Positions 1 through 8,268 of a stretch of 64,000 nucleotides of DNA are shown in pieces (position 1 is the first letter of the stretch; each line of letters begins with the position of its first letter). Where the stretch lies: positions 868,001 to 932,000 of the forward strand of contig NZ_RBIQ01000007.1 of NCBI RefSeq assembly GCF_003634105.1, written 5' to 3'. The notes beneath the pieces were generated by a model. The model worked only from the letters and a program-made list of their open reading frames with translations. It made no database searches and had not been told where the DNA came from. This DNA comes from Maribacter vaceletii. GTDB taxonomy: Bacteria; Bacteroidota; Bacteroidia; Flavobacteriales; Flavobacteriaceae. The position numbers and the translations under genes are program-made.

Positions 1-703
1 AGGCTTTTTGTACCCTTTTAAATTTCTCTTCGGCACCCTTTTTAATAGCTTCATTTTCCGTAATTACTTTATCTGGGTGGTATTTTTTTGCCATAGCCCG
101 GTATGCTTTTTTTACGGCATCATCACTAGCAGATTTAGAAATTTCTAAAATTTTATAAGCGTTATCCGAAGAAGAGATAAACATTGCTTTAATACTCTCA
201 AAATCTGTAGCACTTATTCTTAAATACCCTGCTATTTCTTTAATTTTAGCTACTTCAGGGTTACTAACATGCCCATCTGCCTTTGCAATACCAAATAAGA
301 AGTGTATTAATTGTAGACGAACTTCATACCTAGTTCTTTGGTTTAAAAAATTACAAATACGTTGTGCAGATATTTCATGTTTCTTATTAACATCATTAAA
401 AGTTCTAAAAATTGCATTGGCCTTTTCTTTACCGTAAGTGCTCACAAAGTATTGTCTCACATAATCCATTTCTGTTTGCGAGATTTTACCATCGGCCTTA
501 ATTACGATAGAACATAAAGAGAGTAAATTAAGTTCAAAATCTGCTGGAGAAACTTTTTGTCTTGTGATGTCACTAAAAACGGTATTACCTCCCCCTTTAT
601 TAGAGCTTACATTATCTATGAAACTACCAACAAAAAAACCTAAAATTGCTCCTGGGTATCTTAAGAAGAAATATCCTAAAATGGCAGCAAACCACTTAAT
701 CAT
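1..703 (-). CDS. DjlA-like membrane co-chaperone (TerB + J domain), 3' end cut by window
   Basis: Reading the minus strand from an ATG at 701-703 gives an open frame running off the window edge (about 234 codons, no stop). It starts with a hydrophobic stretch rich in glycine (residues ~4-27), likely a membrane anchor. A TerB-like helical domain follows (~50-165, with two acidic KADG motifs typical of TerB repeats). A J domain then starts around residue 180 with an intact HPD motif (KKYHPDK). This order (anchor, TerB, J domain) is that of DjlA, a DnaK co-chaperone at the inner membrane. The J domain would stimulate DnaK ATPase; the TerB function is unclear. The gene is divergent from the bacilliredoxin gene. 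The family is fairly certain; the role as a DnaK partner is inferred from the J domain. Confidence 0.82.
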   Translation of the reverse strand, partial: MIKWFAAILGYFFLRYPGAILGFFVGSFIDNVSSNKGGGNTVFSDITRQKVSPADFELNLLSLCSIVIKADGKISQTEMDYVRQYFVSTYGKEKANAIFRTFNDVNKKHEISAQRICNFLNQRTRYEVRLQLIHFLFGIAKADGHVSNPEVAKIKEIAGYLRISATDFESIKAMFISSSDNAYKILEISKSASDDAVKKAYRAMAKKYHPDKVITENEAIKKGAEEKFKRVQKA

Positions 704-794
704 AATATATTATTTTTTTCAAAGATATGGTATTAGCGTAAAAAATTTAAATAAACGAACCGTAATGAAAATTAACCAAGTACGACAAATTAGT

Positions 795-802
795 TATCTT
801 TG
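795..802 (+). promoter_or_regulatory. Bacteroidota -7 promoter element for the bacilliredoxin gene
   Basis: TATCTTTG matches the Bacteroidota sigma-A -7 consensus TAnnTTTG exactly and lies 25 nt before the ATG at 828. No clear -33 TTG is seen about 19-20 nt upstream. Start of transcription would be near 809. Confidence 0.5.
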
Positions 803-827
803 TAGTAATAAATAAAATTAAGATATT

Positions 828-1238
828 ATGTATCCTGCGGAATTAGTTAAACCAATGAGAGAAGACTTAGCATCTGCTGGTTTTCAAGAATTATATACAG
901 CCCAAGAAGTAGAGGGCGCAATAGCAAAAGAAGGTACAACTTTAGTAGTTGTAAATTCGGTATGTGGATGTGCTGCTGCAAATGCTAGGCCAGCTGCAAA
1001 AATGAGTTTGCAAAATGACAAAAAGCCGGACCATACAGTAACTGTTTTTGCTGGAGTAGACACAGAAGCTGTTGATGCTGCTAGAAATTTAATGATCCCT
1101 TTTCCTCCATCTTCACCATCTATGGCTCTTTTTAAAGACGGAGAATTGGTTCATATGATAGAACGTCACCATATTGAAGGAAGACCAGCACAAATGATAG
1201 CTGAGAACCTTGCGCAAGCTTATAATGAGTTTTGCTAA
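828..1238 (+). CDS. BrxA/BrxB-family bacilliredoxin
   Basis: This 136-residue protein has the diagnostic CGC motif (Cys46-Gly47-Cys48, VVNSVCGCAA) of the YphP/YqiW (DUF1094) bacilliredoxins, and its length matches the ~140-residue family. Bacilliredoxins remove bacillithiol from S-bacillithiolated proteins and act in the cytosol with a thioredoxin fold. No bacillithiol synthesis gene lies in the window, so the substrate is inferred from the family. The gene is a single unit: a perfect -7 element lies upstream and a strong intrinsic terminator sits 24 nt after its stop. The ATG at 828 fits the family N-terminus (MYPxELVxPMR). Confidence 0.9.
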   Translation: MYPAELVKPMREDLASAGFQELYTAQEVEGAIAKEGTTLVVVNSVCGCAAANARPAAKMSLQNDKKPDHTVTVFAGVDTEAVDAARNLMIPFPPSSPSMALFKDGELVHMIERHHIEGRPAQMIAENLAQAYNEFC

Positions 1239-1261
1239 AAAATAATAAAAACATTATTTTT

Positions 1262-1294
1262 AAAACCGCTCTTTTGTAAAGAGCGGTTTTTTTA
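1262..1294 (+). terminator. Intrinsic terminator after the bacilliredoxin gene
   Basis: Perfect 13-bp stem (AAAACCGCTCTTT at 1262-1274, TGT loop, AAAGAGCGGTTTT at 1278-1290) followed by more T. It ends only ~10 nt before the ATG of the next gene, so that gene must start from a promoter within or before the terminator, or rely on read-through. Confidence 0.92.
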
Positions 1295-1304
1295 TTTTTA
1301 CACT

Positions 1305-2045
1305 ATGGGAAAATTTTTTGCCTACATACTAACTCCAATATTTGCATTCTTTTTTATGCTTGTTTTATTGGTTTTTCAACCAATTCAGTGGGTTTGTTTA
1401 AATGTATTTGGTTATAAGGCTCATAGTATTAGTGTAAACTACTTTAATTTATTTTTAATAAGATGCACCCATATTATAGGCACAACTTATAAGTTTAACA
1501 ACCCTCACAACTTACCAACAAACAGACCTTTAATAATAGTCTCTAACCACCAGAGTATGTATGAGATTTCTCCAATAAGTTGGTGGATGCGTAAACATCA
1601 TCCAAAGTTTGTTAGCAAAAAAGAATTAGGGAAAGGTATTCCTAGCGTTTCTTACAATTTAAATCATGGTGGATCTGTTCTTATAGATCGTAACGATGGG
1701 AAACAGGCAATTAAAGAAATTGCAAAACTAGGCTCTTATATAGAAGAACATAACCGAAGTGCTGTAATATTCCCCGAAGGTACACGTAGTAGAACCGGGC
1801 ACCCAAAAAAGTTCCAAACTATGGGACTCAAAATTTTAATTAAAAAAGCACCATCGGCATTAATAGTACCTATTAGTGTAAACGATTCATGGAAAATGCT
1901 ACGCTATGGTAAATTTCCTAACGGACTTGGCAGTCATATTACTATAGATGTACACGAACCTTTAGAAATAGAAGGTGATATTGATGCTTTAATTGCCTCA
2001 GTAGAAAAGACAGTTGCAGAAGGGGTGCATTCTTTTAAATCCTAA
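1305..2045 (+). CDS. PlsC-type 1-acyl-sn-glycerol-3-phosphate acyltransferase
   Basis: This 246-residue protein transfers an acyl chain to lysophosphatidic acid to form phosphatidic acid at the inner membrane. Residues ~5-32 form a hydrophobic anchor. Motif I of the family is at 81-87 (NHQSMYE), in which the usual Asp of the H(x4)D motif is Glu87, a conservative change. Motif III is FPEGTRSR (156-163). Both support the LPLAT superfamily. The start lies directly after a strong terminator, leaving almost no leader. The HD-hydrolase gene follows after 11 nt, so the two are probably one unit. Other lysophospholipid substrates are possible. Confidence 0.88.
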   Translation: MGKFFAYILTPIFAFFFMLVLLVFQPIQWVCLNVFGYKAHSISVNYFNLFLIRCTHIIGTTYKFNNPHNLPTNRPLIIVSNHQSMYEISPISWWMRKHHPKFVSKKELGKGIPSVSYNLNHGGSVLIDRNDGKQAIKEIAKLGSYIEEHNRSAVIFPEGTRSRTGHPKKFQTMGLKILIKKAPSALIVPISVNDSWKMLRYGKFPNGLGSHITIDVHEPLEIEGDIDALIASVEKTVAEGVHSFKS

Positions 2046-2056
2046 AATACTTTATT

Positions 2057-2716
2057 TTGGAAGATGAAAAATTGATACAAGAAACCATTGCCTTTGTAAA
2101 AACAACTTTAGAAGGTGCCGAAGGTGGACATGATTGGTTTCATATAGAACGTGTTTATAAAAACAGCTTATTAATCGCGAAAGAAGAAGAGGTAGATATG
2201 CTTATTATTTCTCTTGGTGCTTTGCTACATGATATTGCAGATGCTAAATTTCATAATGGCGATGAAACTATTGGCCCTAAAATTGCTTCCGATTTTCTAA
2301 AATCTAAAAATGTTTCTTCTTCTACCATAGAGCATGTGGTTAAAATAATAGAGAACATTTCTTTTAAATCTTCTTTAGAAACAAGGGAAAAGAGGTTTAA
2401 CTCTTTAGAACTACAAGTAGTACAAGATGCAGACCGTTTAGATGCCATTGGGGCTATTGGAATTGCAAGGACATTTAATTATGGTGGTTTTAAAAATAGG
2501 GCTCTTTATGATCCAGATATACCACCAAATTTAAAAATGACCAAAGAGGAATATAAAAAATCTACCGCCCCAACAATTAATCATTTTTACGAGAAATTAC
2601 TTCTATTAAAAGACAAAATGAACACCCTTAGTGGCAAAAAAATTGCGGAACAAAGGCATTCATTTATGCTTCAATTTTTATCTCAATTTAATGCCGAATG
2701 GCAAGGAGAATCTTAA
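2057..2716 (+). CDS. HD-domain phosphohydrolase (YedJ/YpgQ-like)
   Basis: This 219-residue protein has the metal-binding residues of the HD superfamily: His29 in HDWFHIERV, His58-Asp59 in LLHDIADAKF, and Asp126 in QDADRLDAIGAIG. The pattern and length match the YedJ/YpgQ branch, which hydrolyses phosphate bonds of nucleotides or small substrates; the true substrate here is unknown. The chosen start is TTG at 2057, because the conserved helix before HDWFHIERV begins there and the next ATG would remove the first metal ligand. It follows plsC by 11 nt and overlaps the convergent thiol oxidoreductase gene by 4 bp at their 3' ends. Confidence 0.85.
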   Translation: MEDEKLIQETIAFVKTTLEGAEGGHDWFHIERVYKNSLLIAKEEEVDMLIISLGALLHDIADAKFHNGDETIGPKIASDFLKSKNVSSSTIEHVVKIIENISFKSSLETREKRFNSLELQVVQDADRLDAIGAIGIARTFNYGGFKNRALYDPDIPPNLKMTKEEYKKSTAPTINHFYEKLLLLKDKMNTLSGKKIAEQRHSFMLQFLSQFNAEWQGES

Positions 2717-3417
2717 TCACAATTACCATCTACATCACAAGCGCTTCCCTCTCCTGTATTTAGTATAGTTAGTTTTTCTTGCTTATGCTTTTTCCAAGCA
2801 TTTTCTAAAGCTTCAGTAAAAATCGACTCTGGTTGTGCTCCAGAAATACCATATTTACCATCTAACACAAAAAAAGGAACTCCATTAATTCCTAAATTTC
2901 GAGCTTCTAATTCGTCTTGCCTTACTTCATAAGTAAAATCTTCAGATACCAACATATTTTTAACCTTATCAGAATCTAAACCAACTTCATTTGCGATTTG
3001 TACTAATACATCTATAGCATCAATATTTTTAGCATCTTCTAAATGTGCTTTTAGCAAGGTTTCTTTTACAATATCTGCAGCATTATATTTTTTTGCAAAA
3101 TGTATTAATCTATGAGCATTTAAGGAGTTTGCAGTAATTGCTTTTTCTACATTAAAATTAAGACCAACATCTTTTGCCATGGCGTTTACACGATCAAACA
3201 TACTTAATGCAGTATCCTTATCTACATTTTTTACTTCCATAAAAAATTCTGTATAATCTACATTTGGTTGCGTTTCTAAATGAGGGTCTAACTCAAAACT
3301 TTTCCACTCTACAATTATCTCTTCTTTATGAGGAAAATTTTCTAAAGCGGCTTCAAATTTTCTTTTTCCTATATAACAAAATGGGCATCTAATATCTGAC
3401 CAAATACTTACTTTCAT
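2713..3417 (-). CDS. DsbA-family oxidoreductase, FrnE-like
   Basis: This 234-residue protein has a thioredoxin-fold start with a CPFC active site (Cys11-Cys14, SDIRCPFCYIGKRKFE) followed by the long helical insertion of DsbA/FrnE proteins. It has a cis-proline loop near GINGVPFFVLDGKYGISGAQ and an extra cysteine pair in the C-terminal tail (Cys227, Cys233 in ACDVDGNCD), as described for Deinococcus FrnE. There is no signal peptide, so it is probably a cytosolic dithiol oxidoreductase or isomerase. FrnE relatives are linked to oxidative stress, which fits the nearby bacilliredoxin, though they are not in one operon. The exact substrate is unknown. Confidence 0.9.
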   Translation of the reverse strand: MKVSIWSDIRCPFCYIGKRKFEAALENFPHKEEIIVEWKSFELDPHLETQPNVDYTEFFMEVKNVDKDTALSMFDRVNAMAKDVGLNFNVEKAITANSLNAHRLIHFAKKYNAADIVKETLLKAHLEDAKNIDAIDVLVQIANEVGLDSDKVKNMLVSEDFTYEVRQDELEARNLGINGVPFFVLDGKYGISGAQPESIFTEALENAWKKHKQEKLTILNTGEGSACDVDGNCD

Positions 3418-3491
3418 TTCTAATAAAATTTATTTTCCAGTATAATAGACGAAAATAGAACACTAACCTTTCATTCAGCTTTTAGAACCAA

Positions 3492-4562
3492 TTAAAACAA
3501 ACGCATTTGCCCATCTTTATACTGTTTATGTAATTTACTATTTAACTTAGGAAAACTTTTATCCTTAAAATAAGTTTGCCTTGCAATACGTACCATATCA
3601 TGTATTTGCGTTGCTATTTTCCCTTCTCCTTTAGACCTTATTCCATACCTACTATCATTTAAAGTACCACCATGACATTCTTTAATTTGATTTAGTACTT
3701 TCTGAGCTTTATTGGGCATTGTTTTATAAATCCAATCTGAAAAAATTTCTCCAATAGCACCATTAAGTCTAACCACTGTAAATGCAAAAGAAATTGCTCC
3801 ATTTTGTGAAACGGCTTTAGCAAGATTTAAAATTTCATGACTATTAATTCCAGGGATTATTGGAGCTAACATCGCATTTACTGGGATATTATTTTCTGAT
3901 AATAATCGAATAGCTTCTAAACGTTTTTTAGTAGTAGTAGTTCTTGGCTCCAACACCCTTCTTGTTTCTTCAGATAAAGAAGTAACGGACATGTTTACAC
4001 CAATTAAATTATCTTTTGCAAGTTCTTTTAAAACATCTAGGTCTCGGAGTATTAATGCATTTTTAGTAATAATACCAACAGGGTGTTTATATTTTAAAAA
4101 CACCTTTAGGCAAGCTCTAGTTATTTTAAATTCTTTCTCTGCAGGTTGGTAACAGTCTGTATTTCCAGAAAGTACTATAGTTTTAGCCTCCCATCGTTTA
4201 CTTTTTAACTTGGCCTCTAAAAGTTTTGGGGCATTCTCTTTTATTAAAATTTTTCTTTCAAAATCTAAACCCGGGCTATAACCCCAAAACTCATGCGTAT
4301 TTCTTGCATAACAATAAATACAGCCATGCTCGCAGCCTTGATAGGGGTTCATAGAAAAGGCCATTCCAATATCTGGACTGGTTACTTTATTTACAATGGT
4401 TTTAGGAAAAATAGGAATGTATTGGGTCTTATTTTTATTGGCTTCTTCCCCTTCCACTCTACAAAATTCTAGAAAATCATTTCTGGTTTCATAAATAAGC
4501 TCCGAAAATTTATTCGTTTTATTCAGCTGTGCGCCTCTCCCTTTTAGATAGTTTTTGGACAT
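3492..4562 (-). CDS. PA0069-family radical SAM protein
   Basis: This 356-residue protein carries the radical SAM cluster motif CX3CX2C at Cys77, Cys81 and Cys84 (GCEHGCIYCYARNTHEF), preceded by MNPYQG as in the PA0069/Rv2578c group (SplB-like in COG terms). These bind a 4Fe-4S cluster and S-adenosylmethionine. The biochemical reaction of this group is not established; similarity to spore photoproduct lyase does not prove DNA repair. The C-terminal part (RLNGAIGEIFSDWI) is also typical of the group. It is a probable single gene with an acyltransferase gene upstream on the same strand. The family call is strong and the function unknown. Confidence 0.9.
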   Translation of the reverse strand: MSKNYLKGRGAQLNKTNKFSELIYETRNDFLEFCRVEGEEANKNKTQYIPIFPKTIVNKVTSPDIGMAFSMNPYQGCEHGCIYCYARNTHEFWGYSPGLDFERKILIKENAPKLLEAKLKSKRWEAKTIVLSGNTDCYQPAEKEFKITRACLKVFLKYKHPVGIITKNALILRDLDVLKELAKDNLIGVNMSVTSLSEETRRVLEPRTTTTKKRLEAIRLLSENNIPVNAMLAPIIPGINSHEILNLAKAVSQNGAISFAFTVVRLNGAIGEIFSDWIYKTMPNKAQKVLNQIKECHGGTLNDSRYGIRSKGEGKIATQIHDMVRIARQTYFKDKSFPKLNSKLHKQYKDGQMRLF

Positions 4563-4612
4563 TAAATTTTGGATTTAATCCAAAAATATGTAAAAAATCC
4601 ATTATTGTGACT

Positions 4613-5770
4613 TTAATTAACAGTATTAAATTTATTTTTAATCCAATTTCTGGTTGGGGTTTCTATATAGCGGTAAGAGAGATTAGCCATAAAGCAAATA
4701 AAAGCAACACATAAAATAAAGTAAGTCCATTTCTCAACATAAGTTCCCTTTATAGGCCTAATTAGGCCTCCTAATTTTTCTGAACTTTGGAATCTAAAGT
4801 ATAAGAGTATTATATCCATAAAAATCATATGCCATATATAAATAGAAAAAGACCATTTACCTAATTTCTGAAATAGCCTTAAGCCCAAAAAATAGTTTGC
4901 ATTTTTACTCCCATAGGCTAATGATAATATTAAAGGCGTAAATAAAAACACTGTAATAGTATCATACCATTTAAACTGCATAGAAATAAGACATAAAACA
5001 AGAACTCCAGATAAAAACCATCCATTTCTAATCCATTTTTTTCCTTTTGAAGTTTTAAATAGTTGCCAAACTATCATTCCTGCCATAAAACCAACAATAC
5101 CTCTTATAGTTCCATAATGCCAATTTACATCTAGAGTTTTATGATTTGGGTTTAATGGAAAATTAAAAAAGGGCTCTAATGGAGCCAATAAAAACTCAAT
5201 GCTTAACCAACCTAGAATTACTAAAATACCCCCTACCCACCAATTTTTAAAACCAAGCTTACGAAACATTATAAATAAAAACGGAAATATAACATAAGCC
5301 CACCACTCTGCACTTAAACTCCAAGCTGGAGCGTTCCAAGTATCAAAATTATAAATGCCAATAGTTTGTAAAAATACTAGTTGCACAGGAATAGCGTCTA
5401 GCCTATAAATATGTTTTCCTAAATCTGATAGTAAATGAAATTTGCCTATTAAAACTACAGTAATAAACATAATTACTTTAGCAAATAAGGTAATTATATG
5501 AAGTGGATAAATTCTGGCTAAACGAGCAATTAAAAAGGATTTGTATTTTTTTCTAGTAACTCTTGTTGTAAAACTTGTTTCGTAAACATAGCACATGATA
5601 AACCCACTAAGGATAAAAAACAAATCTACCATTAAGTATAACTTATCTACAAGACCTGCATTCTTGTATGGGACTAGACCTCCTAAGAAAAAATGAAAAT
5701 GAAGTGTAACTACCATAATAGCAGCAATACCTCTTAATGCCGATAAATTATATAAGTAAGATTTTACCAT
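4613..5770 (-). CDS. Membrane acyltransferase (acyltransferase_3 / OafA-YrhL type)
   Basis: This 385-residue protein has about ten hydrophobic segments. Near the N-terminus is the family pattern LSALRGIAAIMVV..HFHFF with Arg13 and His24, the residues usually needed for acyl transfer in acyltransferase_3 proteins. These enzymes add acetyl or other acyl groups to exported sugars, lipopolysaccharide or other envelope glycans at the inner membrane. No glycosyltransferase cluster is adjacent, so the acceptor cannot be predicted. The gene has its own 129-bp upstream region and ends 50 bp before the radical SAM gene on the same strand. Confidence 0.87.
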   Translation of the reverse strand: MVKSYLYNLSALRGIAAIMVVTLHFHFFLGGLVPYKNAGLVDKLYLMVDLFFILSGFIMCYVYETSFTTRVTRKKYKSFLIARLARIYPLHIITLFAKVIMFITVVLIGKFHLLSDLGKHIYRLDAIPVQLVFLQTIGIYNFDTWNAPAWSLSAEWWAYVIFPFLFIMFRKLGFKNWWVGGILVILGWLSIEFLLAPLEPFFNFPLNPNHKTLDVNWHYGTIRGIVGFMAGMIVWQLFKTSKGKKWIRNGWFLSGVLVLCLISMQFKWYDTITVFLFTPLILSLAYGSKNANYFLGLRLFQKLGKWSFSIYIWHMIFMDIILLYFRFQSSEKLGGLIRPIKGTYVEKWTYFILCVAFICFMANLSYRYIETPTRNWIKNKFNTVN

Positions 5771-5899
5771 GAAATTTAAATTTTAAGTAAGATTTAAATT
5801 TCTGGATAAAAAAAAGAGTTGTGTATTACAAATGGTTAAAAAAGGATAATTTTGAATCAAATTGTTTAAAAATCAGCCACTTATAAGTTTGAGTAAATA

Positions 5900-7450
5900 T
5901 TATTCTACTACAACTTTAACCAATTGCTTTCTATTTCCTCTTTTAGCATAAAACAATAACTCATTATCTGCACTATTAATTAATGGTCTAGAAACCATAA
6001 TTGGTAAACGAACATCTTTATCATCGACCAATTTTTTATAGGATAAATCTCCTGATGGAGTTACTTGAATAACAAATAAGTTAGGATTTCTACTAAACCC
6101 TTGCTTGAACAATATTCTATTATTACTCATTTTTTGAGGGTTCTCACCAGAATTAATAAAAAAGAACATAGTATCCTCCTTACCATAGGCTGTGTAAGAA
6201 GCATAAGCGGCGTCTCCTTGAGTAACTTCTGCCTTGTTTATATTACGAGCCCAAACCATTGTACCTTCTGCATTTAACTTTGCGCAAACAATGTCGTTAT
6301 AATGAAAACGTTCTACCTCTAATCGTGTACCAGTAGAATTTGCATCCATGCCTTTGGTAACAAAATATTCTTCTGCACTAAAAAGTAAATCGTTCTGTGG
6401 TGTTATATGAATATTTTTAAATATTAAGTTTTTTATTTCGGCATCAACCTCTCTACCAAATTTATCTACCATAAATTGTTCTGAGAAAGCATTGTATTTT
6501 TTGGATTGTATATCTAAAGATGAACCATGCAACTTATAATAACATAAACCATTATATCTATTGTCTTTACGGTCTGCATAAAAACCAACTACTATTAAAT
6601 TTTCTCCTATTCGTATAGGTTTTAAAGATTCTGGATATTTTCCAGCATCATTAAACTCTTGTATTTTATGTGCTTCATTAGTAACACGTACTACTTCATA
6701 TTGAAATCTACGTTCCTTAACATCAAACCTTCTTTTCTTAAAATATGCTTTTCCAGAAAAATATACTGTTTTATAGTCTGGTGCAATTTCTATATTCTCA
6801 AAAGCATAATTTTTTTCTTCTGTAGCAGTAGTAAAATCGTAGGTAATATGCTTTTTTAAATCGGTTCCAAAAAGGTGCATATCATAAATTACTTTTTTTC
6901 TATCTCTATGCTGTACTGTAATTGCAAAAGCTGTTTTTTTATCATTAAAATGAACTGCCGTTGAAAAACCGTTACTAAAGTTTCTGTTGTATTTATTTAC
7001 CGCAAGTGGGTTAGAAACTTCTTTTGATGGGATAGATAAAAGAACTCTTTCTGTAAAATTAAAATCGTCTAAAGGGCTTTGGTGAATAATATAATCATAG
7101 GCCTCTTTCCTGTAATCATATTTTAATTCTAATAAATATAATTGCCCATTACGTACAAAACCATCTACCATGTGCATGGCAGAATATTTATAATTATAAT
7201 CTTGTACTAGGTTTAAATCGGCATCATAAATTTCTATAAAATGACCTTTTGCCTTTAACAAAACGCCTCCGTAATACTTTCTTACAATAATACTTTGATC
7301 TTTGGCATCATTATTAAAAGACAACACTGTAGAATACTTATACCTATCGTTATAATTTTTTCCAAGACTATAATTTACAGGTATTTCTTGTGCCTTAACG
7401 AAACTAAAGCTACAAATTAATAACAGTACAAAAATGGTTTTTTTATACAT
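5900..7450 (-). CDS. Secreted protein of unknown function
   Basis: A signal peptide (MYKKTIFVLLLICSFSFVKAQ, cleaved near residue 20) precedes about 495 residues rich in aromatic and charged residues, arranged as alternating short beta-strand-like stretches (for example NLIVVGFYADRKDNRYNGLCYY). This suggests a beta-propeller or similar beta fold, but I recognise no family. There is no C-terminal T9SS sorting motif, so it is probably periplasmic or attached otherwise. The crotonase gene lies 23 bp upstream on the same strand, so they may share a transcript without an obvious functional link. Confidence 0.7.
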   Translation of the reverse strand: MYKKTIFVLLLICSFSFVKAQEIPVNYSLGKNYNDRYKYSTVLSFNNDAKDQSIIVRKYYGGVLLKAKGHFIEIYDADLNLVQDYNYKYSAMHMVDGFVRNGQLYLLELKYDYRKEAYDYIIHQSPLDDFNFTERVLLSIPSKEVSNPLAVNKYNRNFSNGFSTAVHFNDKKTAFAITVQHRDRKKVIYDMHLFGTDLKKHITYDFTTATEEKNYAFENIEIAPDYKTVYFSGKAYFKKRRFDVKERRFQYEVVRVTNEAHKIQEFNDAGKYPESLKPIRIGENLIVVGFYADRKDNRYNGLCYYKLHGSSLDIQSKKYNAFSEQFMVDKFGREVDAEIKNLIFKNIHITPQNDLLFSAEEYFVTKGMDANSTGTRLEVERFHYNDIVCAKLNAEGTMVWARNINKAEVTQGDAAYASYTAYGKEDTMFFFINSGENPQKMSNNRILFKQGFSRNPNLFVIQVTPSGDLSYKKLVDDKDVRLPIMVSRPLINSADNELLFYAKRGNRKQLVKVVVE

Positions 7451-7473
7451 AAGAAAACTGATTTTAGAGTGTT

Positions 7474-8256
7474 TTATTTACCAGGAAAATCTGCCTTTCT
7501 TTTTTCTAAGAAAGCAGTAGTCCCTTCTTTAAAATCGGCAGTACCAAAACATTCGCCAAAGGCTTTAATTTCCGTTTTATACCCATCTAAAGTAGTATTA
7601 AAACCAGCATTTACTGCTTTTATTGCATGCCCAATAGCTACTGGAGAATTATTGGCAATTTTATTGGCAATTTTTTTACATAACGGTAATAACTCTTCTG
7701 GTGTAACCACATAATTAACTAAACCAATTGACAATGCTCTAGGAGCATCTATCATAGCTGCTGTCATTATTAATTCTAGCGCTCTACCTTTACCTATAAG
7801 TTGTGGCAATCTTTGTGTACCACCATACCCTGGTATTACTCCTAAAGAAACTTCTGGTAATCCCATTTTGGCATTATCACTAGCTACTCTAAAATGGCAT
7901 GCCATAGCAAGTTCTAATCCGCCACCTAAAGCAAAACCATTAACGGCTGCTATAACAGGTGTTTTCATATCTTCAATAAAACTAAAAAGAGTTTCTTGCC
8001 CTTCTTTAGCTAAAGCAGCACCTTTTTTAACTGAAAAATTTGCAAATTCAGAAATATCTGCACCAGCAACAAATGCTTTTTCGCCAGTACCAGTTAAGAT
8101 AATACTTTTTATACTTTTATCTTTATCTAGGTCTTTTAAAGCTTTAGACAACTCTTTTATAGTTTCTTTATTTAATGCATTTAATTTACTTGGTCTGTTA
8201 ATTGTAATTTCTGCAATAAATTGGTCTTGTTCAATTAAAATTGTATTGTATGCCAT
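7474..8256 (-). CDS. Enoyl-CoA hydratase/isomerase family protein (crotonase)
   Basis: This 260-residue protein has the crotonase oxyanion-hole motifs AFVAGADI (61-68) and FALGGGLELAMAC (108-120). Both glutamates that define true enoyl-CoA hydratases are present: Glu115 in GGGLELAM and Glu135 in GLPEVSLGVIPGYGGTQRL. It should therefore hydrate 2-enoyl-CoA in fatty-acid or short-chain acyl-CoA metabolism in the cytosol. It sits 12 bp after the sensor kinase gene on the same strand and before the unknown secreted protein; no other beta-oxidation gene is nearby, so the physiological substrate is open. Confidence 0.92.
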   Translation of the reverse strand: MAYNTILIEQDQFIAEITINRPSKLNALNKETIKELSKALKDLDKDKSIKSIILTGTGEKAFVAGADISEFANFSVKKGAALAKEGQETLFSFIEDMKTPVIAAVNGFALGGGLELAMACHFRVASDNAKMGLPEVSLGVIPGYGGTQRLPQLIGKGRALELIMTAAMIDAPRALSIGLVNYVVTPEELLPLCKKIANKIANNSPVAIGHAIKAVNAGFNTTLDGYKTEIKAFGECFGTADFKEGTTAFLEKRKADFPGK

Positions 8257-8268
8257 AGTATTAGTTTA

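Noticed and set aside
564-815. Plus-strand open frame over the co-chaperone gene
   Set aside because: It is antisense to the start of the TerB/J-domain gene and includes its promoter region; the minus frame has a recognisable J domain.
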